DNA from: Bacteroidota bacterium | GTDB taxonomy: Bacteria; Bacteroidota; Ignavibacteria; UBA10030; UBA8401 | Direction: 5' to 3' | Assembly (NCBI GenBank): GCA_035506275.1 | Contig: DATJPT010000014.1 | Coordinates: 149,736-213,735, forward strand | DNA: 64,000 nt | Part shown: positions 46,151 through 54,919 of the stretch, one piece after another | Numbering within the stretch: position 1 is the stretch's first letter | Layout of the letters: every line of letters begins with the position of its first letter | Notes under the pieces: generated by a model | What the model saw: only the letters and a program-made list of their open reading frames with translations | Told to the model about the DNA's origin: nothing | Database searches by the model: none | Made by a program: the position numbers and the translations under genes

Positions 46151-46827
46151 ATTCTCAATTTCCAATCTTCAACAAGCCTGGTGCTGATTTTAATTTCGCC
46201 GTTGACGATCTCGCTTGGGATCGGGTCTGGAGGATACTTCTGGCATGAGCCGCTGACTCCCTCAAGGTTTGAAAAATTCCATCGGGTGCCGCAATTGTCG
46301 CACACCAACTCCTTGGATTCAGTATGGAAGCTCTGGGAGTTGCATGGATCGCACATGGCTATCGACGTCACCAGCTTTCCCTGGGGGTTGACGTACGCCA
46401 TCAATTCAACCTTTTTGGTCTTTCCCTCATACGTGAAACCGACCATTTTCTTCTCGAGTACGTCAGTCAGCGAAATAATGATGAATCCATTCTCAACCCG
46501 CGAACGTACCGGGATCATGGTCAGCTTGACGCCGTCGTAGGTTTGCGGACTTGAAACGGTCGGTTGGTTATGGATGACCGGGTGCTCGCCGCCAGGAAGG
46601 CTGTTGACAAAAGCGACCCCCATTCCCACGAGCAGCAGAAGGCCGATCGAGGAATAAGCTGCTTTTGCCTTGGAACTCATCCCTTTTCTCCCCTCGACAG
46701 TAGCCGTGGAAGGGAGGCCGGTTTTTACGGGTACAGCCGATGCCGACGGCACCGCAACTTTTTCCCCGCAATAAGGACAGAATGATACGCCCTCTTGTAA
46801 ATCTCTGCCGCACGAAGCGCACTTCAT
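46147..46827 (-). CDS. Zinc-ribbon/DUF2318 membrane protein
   Basis: A 226-residue protein. An N-terminal zinc ribbon (CASCGRDLQEGVSFCPYCG, residues 3-21) is followed by a Ser/Val-rich linker, a membrane helix (SSIGLLLLVGMGVAFVNSL, about 55-75) and an external domain resembling DUF2318, with MCDPCNSQSFH and VCDNCGTRWNF, i.e. two CxxC pairs and a His. DUF2318 proteins are thought to take part in metal or iron-sulfur handling at the membrane. It is coupled by ATGA to the HMA lipoprotein. Confidence 0.75.
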   Translation of the reverse strand: MKCASCGRDLQEGVSFCPYCGEKVAVPSASAVPVKTGLPSTATVEGRKGMSSKAKAAYSSIGLLLLVGMGVAFVNSLPGGEHPVIHNQPTVSSPQTYDGVKLTMIPVRSRVENGFIIISLTDVLEKKMVGFTYEGKTKKVELMAYVNPQGKLVTSIAMCDPCNSQSFHTESKELVCDNCGTRWNFSNLEGVSGSCQKYPPDPIPSEIVNGEIKISTRLVEDWKLRI

Positions 46828-46876
46828 TCAAAGGCTCTCGCTATGAACAGTCGGTTAGTTTGCATACAAAAGAATA

Positions 46877-47077
46877 TTATTTTTGTTCAGATTCCTTTTT
46901 GGTATCTGTTTTGTTGCTGCTGTCCTTCTTATCGCTTTTATTGCACTTCATATCGCAGCAGCAGCTTTTCTCCTGATGTTTGTGCTTTGTGGATTTTTTG
47001 GCACTGGCATTGGCCGATGAGAATCCGGCGGTTAAGACAAACAGTACGGCAATAACAAGAGCGGAGTATTTTTTCAT
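46877..47077 (-). CDS. Small exported Cys/Lys/His-rich peptide
   Basis: A 66-residue protein. A clear signal peptide (KKYSALVIAVLFVLTAGFSSANA) leads to a mature part of about 40 residues, mostly Lys, Ser and Asp, with KHKHQEKSCCCDMKC in the centre. Three adjacent Cys, a fourth Cys, His and Met make it a likely metal binder in the periplasm. I do not recognise a family. It lies between cusA (90 bases upstream) and the DUF2318 gene, in the same direction. Confidence 0.65.
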   Translation of the reverse strand: MKKYSALVIAVLFVLTAGFSSANASAKKSTKHKHQEKSCCCDMKCNKSDKKDSSNKTDTKKESEQK

Positions 47078-47166
47078 GGTATCTGCCCTAAAAGTTTAAT
47101 AGGTGAATAATATCAAACAGAACGCCGTGAAGCAAGGTTAAGTTCCTTCAAAACCGTCCGATGATG

Positions 47167-50100
47167 CTAATGTTCGGCCATTGGAGCGTCGTGCATCAGG
47201 CCTTTCTCTATTTTATGAGATTTCCATAAAAAATAGATGACCGGATAGATCGCAAGCTCCATCAGAACGGATGTTACCACGCCGCCGACCATGGGAGCGG
47301 CGATTCTTTTCATAACGTCGGCGCCGGTGCCGTTGCTCCACATGATCGGCAAAAGGCCGGCGATGATGACGGACGCGGTCATGATCTTGGGCCTCACCCG
47401 TTTCACGGCTCCATGGTGAATCGCATCCTTGAGGTCCTGCAAGCCTCGCATCTTGCCTTTTTTTGTCCATTCATCGACCGCCTGATCGAGATACAACAGC
47501 ATCACAACCCCGGTTTCAGCATCCAATCCCGCGAGCGCAATAATGCCGAGCCATACGGCGACGCTGAGATTATATCCGAGGACATAGATGAGCCAGAACG
47601 CGCCGACCAACGAGAAGGGGACTGCGAGAAAAACAATTGCGACCTTGACGAAAGAACGCGTATTCAGATATATGATGATGAAGATAATAAAGAGAGTCAG
47701 CGGTATAACCAACATGAGACGTTGCTGGGCGTGCTCCATGTATTCATATTCTCCGCTCCATACAATGTTGTATCCGGAAGGGAAGGAAACATTTTGGGAG
47801 ACGATGCGTTTGGCAGTTTTCACGTACGAGCCGACGTCGACGCCTTTAACGTCGACGTAGACCCACGCATTCGGCCGGGTATTCTCGCTGCGTATAACCA
47901 TTGGTCCCTTGCTGGTGGTGATCGTTGCAAGCTGAGCCATCGGAACTTGTTCGCCTGTCGGGGCGGCGACGAGGACGCGGTTCAATGCGTCAACGTTATC
48001 TCGCAGCTCGCGGCTGTACCGAAGGCTTACAGGGTATCGTTCGAGTCCTTCAACGGTGCTGGTAATGCTCATTCCTCCGATTGCAGTTTGTATGACGCTT
48101 TCAATATCTCCGACGGAAATTCCATAGCGAGCCGCTTCTTTGCGGTTGATCTCCACATCGAGATAATTTCCTCCGATGGATCGTTCCGCAAATGCGCTTG
48201 AGGTCCCGGGGACAGTGCGCATCACCGATTCGACCTCAATGCCGAGTTTTTGCAATATCGAAAGGTCAGGGCCGGATATTTTAATCCCAACCGGGGTCTT
48301 AATCCCGGTACTCAGCATGTCGGTGCGGGTTTTGATCGGCATTGTCCACGCATTAGTTACTCCGGGGAATTGGATGGCGCGGTCCATTTCGTCGATCAGT
48401 TTCTGCGTGGTCATTCCTGGAGGCCACGCGGATTCGGGTCTGAGCGTAATGATCGTCTCGATCATGTCGAGCCCTGCCGGGTCGGTCGCTGATTCGGCGC
48501 GGCCGATCTTTCCGAAAACATTTTGCACTTCCGGGAACTGCCGGAGGATTTTATCCGTCTGCTGAAGCAGATCGCGTGCTTTTGTGATTGAAATCCCCGG
48601 CATCGTCGTCGGCATGTACAGTATGTCCCCCTCGTTCAACGGCGGCATGAATTCCGAACCGATGTGCTCGAAGGGAAAAACCGTCACGCACACAAGAAGC
48701 AATGCCGCACCGATGATCCATTTGTTGAACCGGATGACGAACTCGACGACGGGCGTATAGAGTCTGATGAGAAACCGATTGATCGGATTTTGTTCTTCGG
48801 GCATGATCTTTCCCCTCACCCAATATCCCATCAGAATCGGAACGATGGTAATCGAGAGGATCGCGGCTGCAGCCATCGAATACGTCTTGGTGAACGCAAG
48901 CGGCCGGAATAGCCGGCCTTCCTGATCTTCCAGAGTAAAGACAGGGATGAAAGAAACGGTGATCACGAGAAGTGAATAGAAGAGGGCAGGACCGACTTCC
49001 TTTGAAGCATCGGCGATGACATCCCAATGATCGCGCCGTTGTTCCGGGGATTTCTCGTTTTCTCGCTCAAGATGCTTATGCGCATTTTCGATCATGATGA
49101 TGGCTGCATCGACCATGGCGCCGACGGCAATTGCAATGCCGCCGAGGGACATGATGTTGGCGTTGATTCCCTGCCATTTCATAATGATAAATGAGATCAT
49201 GATGGCCGTCGGCAGGGTGAAGACGGCTACAAACGCACTGCGCACATGAAGAAGAAAAATGATGCAGACGAGCGCAACGATCATGATCTCCTCAACCAGC
49301 TTTTCCTTCAACGTCTCGATCGCCCTCTCAATCAATCCAGAGCGGTCGTACACCGTCGTTATCGTTACGTCAGATGGAAGACCTTGCTTCAATTCATCGA
49401 GTTTCTTCTTTACGTTCTCTATTACCTTCAATGCATTCTGGCCGTACCGCATGACCACGATTCCGCCGACCACTTCTCCTTCGCCGTTGCTCTCGGCGAG
49501 CCCGCGTCTCATCAACGGACCGATTGCGACATCCGCCACATCCTGAAGATAGACCGGCGTGCCGCTTTTCTTGTCCACTATCAGAGGAATGGTTTTGATG
49601 TCCTCAATTGATTTTATGTATCCTAGCCCCCGCACCATGAATTCCGTCTCTCCCATCTCGACAACTTCGCCGCCGACGTCGTTGTTCGAATTCGAAATTG
49701 CCGTCTCGACCATTTTGAGCGGAATATTGTATGCAGCCAGCTTGACCGGATCGACGGTGACCTGATATTCCTTGACAAACCCTCCGACGCTCGCAACTTC
49801 CGCTACTCCTTCGAGGGAAGAGAGCTGATACTTCAAATACCAATCCTGGTATGAACGGAGCTCTTGCAGCGAGTGTTTATCCGAACAGAGCGTGTATTCG
49901 AAGACCCATCCAACACCGGTAGCGTCCGGTCCGAGGGTCGGAACGACATCTTTCGGCAGACGTTTCTGCGCATAGTTCAGGTATTCGAGGACCCGGCTTC
50001 GCGCCCAGTAGACATCCGTGCCGTCCTCGAAAATGACATAGACGAGGGAGTATCCAAAGAACGAATAGCCGCGTACAACTTTTGCGCCGGGGACGGAAAC

Positions 50101-50319
50101 CAAAGCTGTGGTCAACGGGTAGGTCACCTGGTCTTCCACGATTCTCGGCGATTGGCCGGCGTAATCGCAGTAGACGATCACTTGGACATCGCTTAAATCA
50201 GGAATCGCGTCGATGGGTATGTGCAGCATCGAGTAACATCCAAGACCAATCAGAAAAACGACAGCGAGGATGACAAAGAACTTATTGCGTATCGAGGCGT
50301 CAATGATCTTTTGCAGCAT
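47167..50319 (-). CDS. cusA: Copper/silver RND efflux pump, inner membrane subunit
   Basis: A 1050-residue heavy-metal-efflux RND transporter with twelve helices. The proton-relay region GAMVDAAIIMIENAHKHLE is as in CusA. The three Met of the metal site of CusA are conserved by position: in YMPTTMPGI, DMIETI and DMLSTGIKTPVG. This favours Cu(I)/Ag(I) over the divalent-ion CzcA type. The tail is short and ends DAPMAEH. It works with the adaptor and TolC-like protein upstream. Confidence 0.93.
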   Translation of the reverse strand: MLQKIIDASIRNKFFVILAVVFLIGLGCYSMLHIPIDAIPDLSDVQVIVYCDYAGQSPRIVEDQVTYPLTTALVSVPGAKVVRGYSFFGYSLVYVIFEDGTDVYWARSRVLEYLNYAQKRLPKDVVPTLGPDATGVGWVFEYTLCSDKHSLQELRSYQDWYLKYQLSSLEGVAEVASVGGFVKEYQVTVDPVKLAAYNIPLKMVETAISNSNNDVGGEVVEMGETEFMVRGLGYIKSIEDIKTIPLIVDKKSGTPVYLQDVADVAIGPLMRRGLAESNGEGEVVGGIVVMRYGQNALKVIENVKKKLDELKQGLPSDVTITTVYDRSGLIERAIETLKEKLVEEIMIVALVCIIFLLHVRSAFVAVFTLPTAIMISFIIMKWQGINANIMSLGGIAIAVGAMVDAAIIMIENAHKHLERENEKSPEQRRDHWDVIADASKEVGPALFYSLLVITVSFIPVFTLEDQEGRLFRPLAFTKTYSMAAAAILSITIVPILMGYWVRGKIMPEEQNPINRFLIRLYTPVVEFVIRFNKWIIGAALLLVCVTVFPFEHIGSEFMPPLNEGDILYMPTTMPGISITKARDLLQQTDKILRQFPEVQNVFGKIGRAESATDPAGLDMIETIITLRPESAWPPGMTTQKLIDEMDRAIQFPGVTNAWTMPIKTRTDMLSTGIKTPVGIKISGPDLSILQKLGIEVESVMRTVPGTSSAFAERSIGGNYLDVEINRKEAARYGISVGDIESVIQTAIGGMSITSTVEGLERYPVSLRYSRELRDNVDALNRVLVAAPTGEQVPMAQLATITTSKGPMVIRSENTRPNAWVYVDVKGVDVGSYVKTAKRIVSQNVSFPSGYNIVWSGEYEYMEHAQQRLMLVIPLTLFIIFIIIYLNTRSFVKVAIVFLAVPFSLVGAFWLIYVLGYNLSVAVWLGIIALAGLDAETGVVMLLYLDQAVDEWTKKGKMRGLQDLKDAIHHGAVKRVRPKIMTASVIIAGLLPIMWSNGTGADVMKRIAAPMVGGVVTSVLMELAIYPVIYFLWKSHKIEKGLMHDAPMAEH

Positions 50320-50357
50320 ATCAATATTCCTTCATGAATGAACTGCAGCCACAGAAC

Positions 50358-50438
50358 TTATTTGGTACCAAACGAAATATACTGCTGCGGCGTGCATTTG
50401 AATGTTTCCATGTTGTCAACGCCGCAGAAATAATATTT
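50358..50438 (-). pseudogene. Severed 3' end of the CusB YHS domain
   Basis: Directly after the TAA that ends cusB (50439-50441), the same frame continues for 26 codons, KYYFCGVDNMETFKCTP.., to a second TAA at 50358-50360. Joined with the last residues before the stop (VDPVCG..LSFVCNG), this completes a YHS-type metal-binding domain, with its second Cys in YYFC. Only one codon prevents the full reading. It is either a recent nonsense mutation, a read-through site or a base error. Confidence 0.75.
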
Positions 50439-52016
50439 TTACCCGTTACAGACGAACGAGAGTTCGTCGCTGCCGTCGGCTTGCAATCCACACACGGGAT
50501 CGACAGCCGGTTGACCGGGCTTTATTATCGCCGTGGAGTTGTTCTTTGACCCATCCGTTGAACTACGCTTGTGATTGATTGCTGTCTCCCGTCTTCTTTG
50601 ATCTGTATTCTTTCTTTCCCCATCATCCATTCGTGATCCAGACTTCGTCGTATCGCTTTCCTGATGTCCATTCATCGACCGCAGAGCCGCTTTAAGATTG
50701 CTCTCCGAGTCGATGAGGAATTGCGATGATGTAACGACACGCTCTCCTTCGTTTACTCCAGAAAGAATTTCTACATACCCCGCAGATTCGACGCCCGTTT
50801 TCACGTCCCGCGGAGCAAAATAGCCGCCCCCGAGCGCGACGACAACGACGCTCCGCTCGCCAGAGCGGATGACCGCCCGTTCTGGCACCGCCACGTTTTT
50901 GATTTCAACAGGAGACGTGAGATTGATCGACGCGTACATCCCCGGTTTGAGCTTAGTGCCGGCCGGGTTGTGAACTTTGACCCGCACTTTCGCCGTTTTT
51001 GTTTCCGTGCCCAGGTAAGGATAAATATAGTCGACGGCCCCGGTGAACGATTTGCCGGGGATATAAGAAAGTTGGATCTCGGCCTTTTGTCCGACTTGTA
51101 CCCAGGGCAATTCATATTGATAAATATCTGCCAGCACCCAAACTGAGGAAAGGTCTGCAATTTTATAGAGAGTCATCCCTGCCATCACATTTTGTCCCTG
51201 AAGCACCATCTCGTCAGTGACCACGCCATCAACGGGGGAGACGATCGTCATTGTTTTCTTCGGCGTGCCTCGCTCTTCCAATGCTTTGATTTCGCTTTCG
51301 GGAATATCCCAATACAGAAGGCGTTGTCTGGAGCTTTGGACCAGTTCGTCGGCTTCCTTTCGCGCCTCGGGCACATTCGAGTTCTGCAACTCCTTTTGGT
51401 ATTGGATGGCCTGAAGATACTCTTGCTGTGTGCCGACAAGCTCCGGGCTGTAAAGGTCCATCAGCGCTTCCCCCTTACGAACCTCCTGGCCGGAATAGTC
51501 AACATTCAGATGTTCGACATAGCCCATCACTTTCGTGGAGACCGAATAAACTTTTGTCTCGTCATAATCAATTTTACCTGTTGCGCGAATTGTCCTGGCA
51601 AGGCTTCTCGTTTTCACTACTTCTGTGGTCACGCCGATATTCTGCATTGTGACCGGATCGATATGAATCGCGCCCGAATCGGACTCCCCCTCATAGACGG
51701 GCACAAGATCCATTCCGCAATCGGGGGCCTTGCCCGGCTTGTCGGAGGTGTACCATGGATGCATCGGATCTTTGTAGTAGGCTATTTTCTTTGATCCGTC
51801 GCTTGTCGGAGATCCGGAATACACCGGCACAAAGTCCATTCCATCGGGACCTTTCTTCGGTGTTGGGGACGTATTCCGGGAATTCATCGGGTCTCGGTAG
51901 TAAAGAATTTTCCTCCCGTTGGCTGAATCAAATTTATCAGGGGAATGAAAAGCGAGCCAGCCGGCTCCGAGGCCGAGAAGAATGCAAACGCTTGCTGTTA
52001 TTATGGTATTTCTCAT
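50439..52016 (-). CDS. cusB: Copper/silver efflux periplasmic adaptor with metal-binding domains
   Basis: A 525-residue membrane-fusion protein. After an N-terminal signal anchor come two heavy-metal-binding domains of the YYRDPMNSRNTSPTPKKGPDGMDFVPVY type (about residues 33-67 and 75-109). The adaptor then has a lipoyl-like half (KVMGYVEHLNVDYSGQEVRKGEAL), a helical hairpin, the second lipoyl half (SPVDGVVTDEMVLQGQNV) and beta-barrel domains. The C-terminal 70 residues are a charged linker and the start of a YHS domain (DPVCG), which is cut by TAA at 50439-50441. Confidence 0.9.
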   Translation of the reverse strand: MRNTIITASVCILLGLGAGWLAFHSPDKFDSANGRKILYYRDPMNSRNTSPTPKKGPDGMDFVPVYSGSPTSDGSKKIAYYKDPMHPWYTSDKPGKAPDCGMDLVPVYEGESDSGAIHIDPVTMQNIGVTTEVVKTRSLARTIRATGKIDYDETKVYSVSTKVMGYVEHLNVDYSGQEVRKGEALMDLYSPELVGTQQEYLQAIQYQKELQNSNVPEARKEADELVQSSRQRLLYWDIPESEIKALEERGTPKKTMTIVSPVDGVVTDEMVLQGQNVMAGMTLYKIADLSSVWVLADIYQYELPWVQVGQKAEIQLSYIPGKSFTGAVDYIYPYLGTETKTAKVRVKVHNPAGTKLKPGMYASINLTSPVEIKNVAVPERAVIRSGERSVVVVALGGGYFAPRDVKTGVESAGYVEILSGVNEGERVVTSSQFLIDSESNLKAALRSMNGHQESDTTKSGSRMDDGERKNTDQRRRETAINHKRSSTDGSKNNSTAIIKPGQPAVDPVCGLQADGSDELSFVCNG

Positions 52017-52040
52017 GACGCCAATTTCCTTATTGATAAG

Positions 52041-53324
52041 TCACTGAATGTTTTCTGAAATGTGAGGAATGTCAAGACCGACCGCTTGTTCCAATTCCGC
52101 CTCGCTCGCCATGTAGTTCATCACCGCCATGTGGTAAGCCAATTTTGTCATCAGCTGCATCCGGTAAGCATCGATCACCATCAGGAATTCCGTCTTGCCG
52201 GTCTCATATTCGGATAAGGTCGCCTGAAGGGTCTGTTCTGCTTGTGGGATGCTTGTGCTTTTATAAAGGAGCACCAGGTCATAATTCGATTGGACCTTGA
52301 CCAGTGCGTTCTGAACTTCAAACGAAACCATGTTTTGCATGCTGGCAAGGTCATTCTCGGCCTTGCGCACATGGAGTTCATTCTCCTGAACCTTTGCCGT
52401 GTATTTCCCGCTGGACCAAAATGCAAGCGGAATATTAACCCCGATCATCGCATCCCAGAAATCATTCTTCGTATTCGACAAATTTTTGTACGTCACACGC
52501 GCCATGATGTCCGGGTAGTACTCCCGCTGGGATTCTGTCAATTCCGCTTTGTTCATTCCGATGTTGAAGTTCATTCCTTTTAATTCAGGACGGTTTTCGA
52601 GAGCCAGAGGACGGAGCTGGTCAAATGTCCATCGGGGCTGTGTGATTTCTGCATCAGGGATCCGTCCAAGCGGGGCGTTTGCCTGTCTGCTGAGAATCGT
52701 ATTGATCATCGATTCGTCGCTCTTTTTTTCTTTTTCGAGAGTAACAGCTTCATTAACGAGGGACGATAGTTCCGTTTGCCCCCGTAAAATGTCCGCCTGC
52801 TTTCCCAATCCGACTTCATATTGTTTGCGGGCGATCTCTGTAAATTTCTTCACTAATTCCTGATTCTCTGCATTTACCTGAATTTGACGCTGGACATGGA
52901 AGAGTTCGTAATACGCCGATTTCAAGTCGCGGATAATTCGTCTTTCCAATGCTTTGTATTCTTGGCCGGCCATTCCTGCGATGTTTTCAGCAGATTCGCC
53001 CATCGAAGAGAGTTTCCCCGGGAAGGGAATCATCTGCTGGATGAAGTAGTCTGTTTCCATCCCGTTTTTTATCGGATCGGGGAATGACTGGATCGGCGTT
53101 TGGAAAAACTCGATTCCAACCTGAGGAGCTTCCCACGACGTCGCTTGATCTCTTTTTGTTCCGGCCGCCGCCGTTTCGTTCCTGGCAGCGCGAAGCTGAG
53201 GGTTATTTTGCAGTGCTTCAACGACAAGATCGTCCAGATTGAGAAGTGTCAGATCTTGTGCTTGTACTATGCCCACGACCACGAGGCAAAGCGGGGCAAT
53301 AGCTTTTCTGATGCATCGATGCAT
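52041..53324 (-). CDS. TolC-family outer membrane efflux protein
   Basis: A 427-residue outer-membrane factor with signal peptide (APLCLVVVGIVQAQ). Helical repeats typical of the family include ALQNNPQLRAARNETAAAGTKRDQA and YEVGLGKQADILRGQTELSSL, and the second half repeats as YETGKTEFLMVIDAYRMQLM. It is the outer channel of the Cus-type pump; cusB starts 25 bases downstream. A good ribosome site (AAAAGGAG) stands before the ATG. Confidence 0.9.
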   Translation of the reverse strand: MHRCIRKAIAPLCLVVVGIVQAQDLTLLNLDDLVVEALQNNPQLRAARNETAAAGTKRDQATSWEAPQVGIEFFQTPIQSFPDPIKNGMETDYFIQQMIPFPGKLSSMGESAENIAGMAGQEYKALERRIIRDLKSAYYELFHVQRQIQVNAENQELVKKFTEIARKQYEVGLGKQADILRGQTELSSLVNEAVTLEKEKKSDESMINTILSRQANAPLGRIPDAEITQPRWTFDQLRPLALENRPELKGMNFNIGMNKAELTESQREYYPDIMARVTYKNLSNTKNDFWDAMIGVNIPLAFWSSGKYTAKVQENELHVRKAENDLASMQNMVSFEVQNALVKVQSNYDLVLLYKSTSIPQAEQTLQATLSEYETGKTEFLMVIDAYRMQLMTKLAYHMAVMNYMASEAELEQAVGLDIPHISENIQ

Positions 53325-53473
53325 TCGGGAACTCCTTTTTTCCGTTATTGTAGTACAATCGCTTCTTCACCGACATCCCTGAAGAGCGAACTCAAGCGCG
53401 GAGAAAGATAAACAGTGCAGGGTTGTATCCGAGCCCGCGCTCCGAATAACCTTACACTAGACGGAAGTTCCGG

Positions 53474-53926
53474 TTAAATGAGAAATGTGGAATTGAGAAT
53501 GCACTTCTCTCCGAAAAATGGAGAGAAATGAGAATGGATGGGAAGAGACTGGAGAGATGATCTTGAAGGAGCATCGGAAAAAATTGACCGCAAAAAAAGT
53601 GGAGCCGGAGAACTAGTGCCTGCAGAGTGTGTTCTGCTTTCTTTTTCAACAACAGCGGAGAGGTTGGCCAGTCCCCCCGCTAGTGATGAAAAATGACAGT
53701 CGGCCGGATTCCCAACTATTGCCACTTCTCCGCTGCGATTCTTTGAAGTCCCATGTCCGGCGTCTTTAGCGCAGCATTCCATCGCATGCGACGACTTCAT
53801 GGTGCATTGGCGAACAACCGCGGTAAAACCTGAGTTGGCCAGAATGAACAGGGCGAGAAATATCCGGCAGATAAAAATATTATGTTTGGAAACAATAGCC
53901 ATAGCTGCAATTGAATTCTTCAACAA
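53474..53926 (-). CDS. Hypothetical small protein upstream of the copper operon
   Basis: Up to 150 residues, not recognised; ATG at 53926 or 53902 may be the start. A hydrophobic stretch (IFICRIFLALFILANSGFTAVV) looks like a signal or anchor. Soon after it comes CTMKSSHAMECCAKDAGH, with three Cys, two Met and two His, then a low-complexity Ser/Pro/Phe/His-rich tail. Its position, 150 bases before tolC in the same direction, and its possible ligands suggest a copper-related role, which is weak inference. Confidence 0.45.
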   Translation of the reverse strand: MLKNSIAAMAIVSKHNIFICRIFLALFILANSGFTAVVRQCTMKSSHAMECCAKDAGHGTSKNRSGEVAIVGNPADCHFSSLAGGLANLSAVVEKESRTHSAGTSSPAPLFLRSIFSDAPSRSSLQSLPIHSHFSPFFGEKCILNSTFLI

Positions 53927-54033
53927 TCATGCCATTGGAGAGGTTCCTAATTCGGCAAAAACTGAGCTTTTGAGTCCGAAATTACGAACCTTTCCATTGG
54001 GTTTTGCAGGAATGCAAACCACTTTACGCTGTC

Positions 54034-54753
54034 TCAAACCTTAAGGCTAAAGAACGAATCGATCCCAACCGGCTCTACGGAAAAAAAGGGTTCGCCATAC
54101 GCGGCATTAATAAGGCTTCCAAAGTGCATGTCCCGGGCTTTGATGGATTCGAGGAACAATTTGGACGATAACAGCGTCTCCCGTTCTTTGCTGTGAGGGT
54201 TGTAAAATTGTGATTCAAACGACGACAGCGCTTTTGTTTTTGTTTCATAGACATCTGAAACGTCGACGATGAACGACGGCGCAAACTCGTACTTCTGCAT
54301 GTAGTGATAACATTTCTTGGGGCGGAATGGCTCCTGCTTTTTTCCGTTTGATCTTGTCGGGATTTTTTCGAGGCCGGCAAGAAACCATGCCTCACGGCAG
54401 AGTCTGTTGGCGTGTTCGTGGTCCGGGTGCCGTTCGAGCCAGTGGGGGAAGATGACGACTGTTGGCTGAACGGTGCGAAGGATCTCTATCACTTCAGTGA
54501 TATTTTTCCGATTGACCTCGATGTTGCCATCCGGTATCCTGAGATTCTCCCTGAATTCAACGCCGAGAATTTCTGCCGACCTTGCGGCCTCCTGCTTTCG
54601 AAGTGATTTTGACCCACGCGTTCCGAGTTCGCCCTGGGTCAAATCCAGAATAGCGACCTTTTTGCCCGCTTTGACAAGCTTGGCAATCGTTGCAGCGCAC
54701 GCCAGTTCAACATCATCGGGATGAGCGCCAATTGCTAAAACATCGAGTTTCAT
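54034..54753 (-). CDS. bshB1: Bacillithiol biosynthesis deacetylase BshB1
   Basis: A 239-residue PIG-L/LmbE-type zinc deacetylase that removes acetyl from GlcNAc-malate. The start at ATG 54753 gives MKLDVLAIGAHPDD, with H11, D13 and D14 as zinc-site residues; LDLTQGELGTRGS and HWLERHPDHEHA are the other signatures. The frame is open further upstream, but the family begins here. BshA and BshC are not in the window. It is divergent from xseA. Confidence 0.9.
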   Translation of the reverse strand: MKLDVLAIGAHPDDVELACAATIAKLVKAGKKVAILDLTQGELGTRGSKSLRKQEAARSAEILGVEFRENLRIPDGNIEVNRKNITEVIEILRTVQPTVVIFPHWLERHPDHEHANRLCREAWFLAGLEKIPTRSNGKKQEPFRPKKCYHYMQKYEFAPSFIVDVSDVYETKTKALSSFESQFYNPHSKERETLLSSKLFLESIKARDMHFGSLINAAYGEPFFSVEPVGIDSFFSLKV

Positions 54754-54885
54754 GTTCCCTCTGGTGCCTATCAATATACATAAAGATGCGGTCTGGCGCA
54801 AAAGAAGGGAGGGGTGTTCGGATGAGATATTCTCAGCGCATTTTTGAGCATGATAAAAGCGCTCACCGAGATCCGTTCGGCATTT

Positions 54886-54913
54886 TTGAAATTCCAACAA
54901 TAAAAGCTATATT
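54886..54913 (+). promoter_or_regulatory. Candidate xseA promoter
   Basis: TTGAAA at 54886-54891, 16 bases, TATATT at 54908-54913. The expected start point, 6-7 bases further, falls on the A of the xseA ATG (54920), so the mRNA could be leaderless. There is no Shine-Dalgarno before this ATG, which agrees. Confidence 0.4.
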
Positions 54914-54919
54914 CTCAAT

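Noticed and set aside
53431-53461. Inverted repeat GGTT..AACC between the small protein gene and tolC as a terminator or operator
   Set aside because: The arms pair poorly beyond four bases plus an inner GAG/CTC, and there is no T run.
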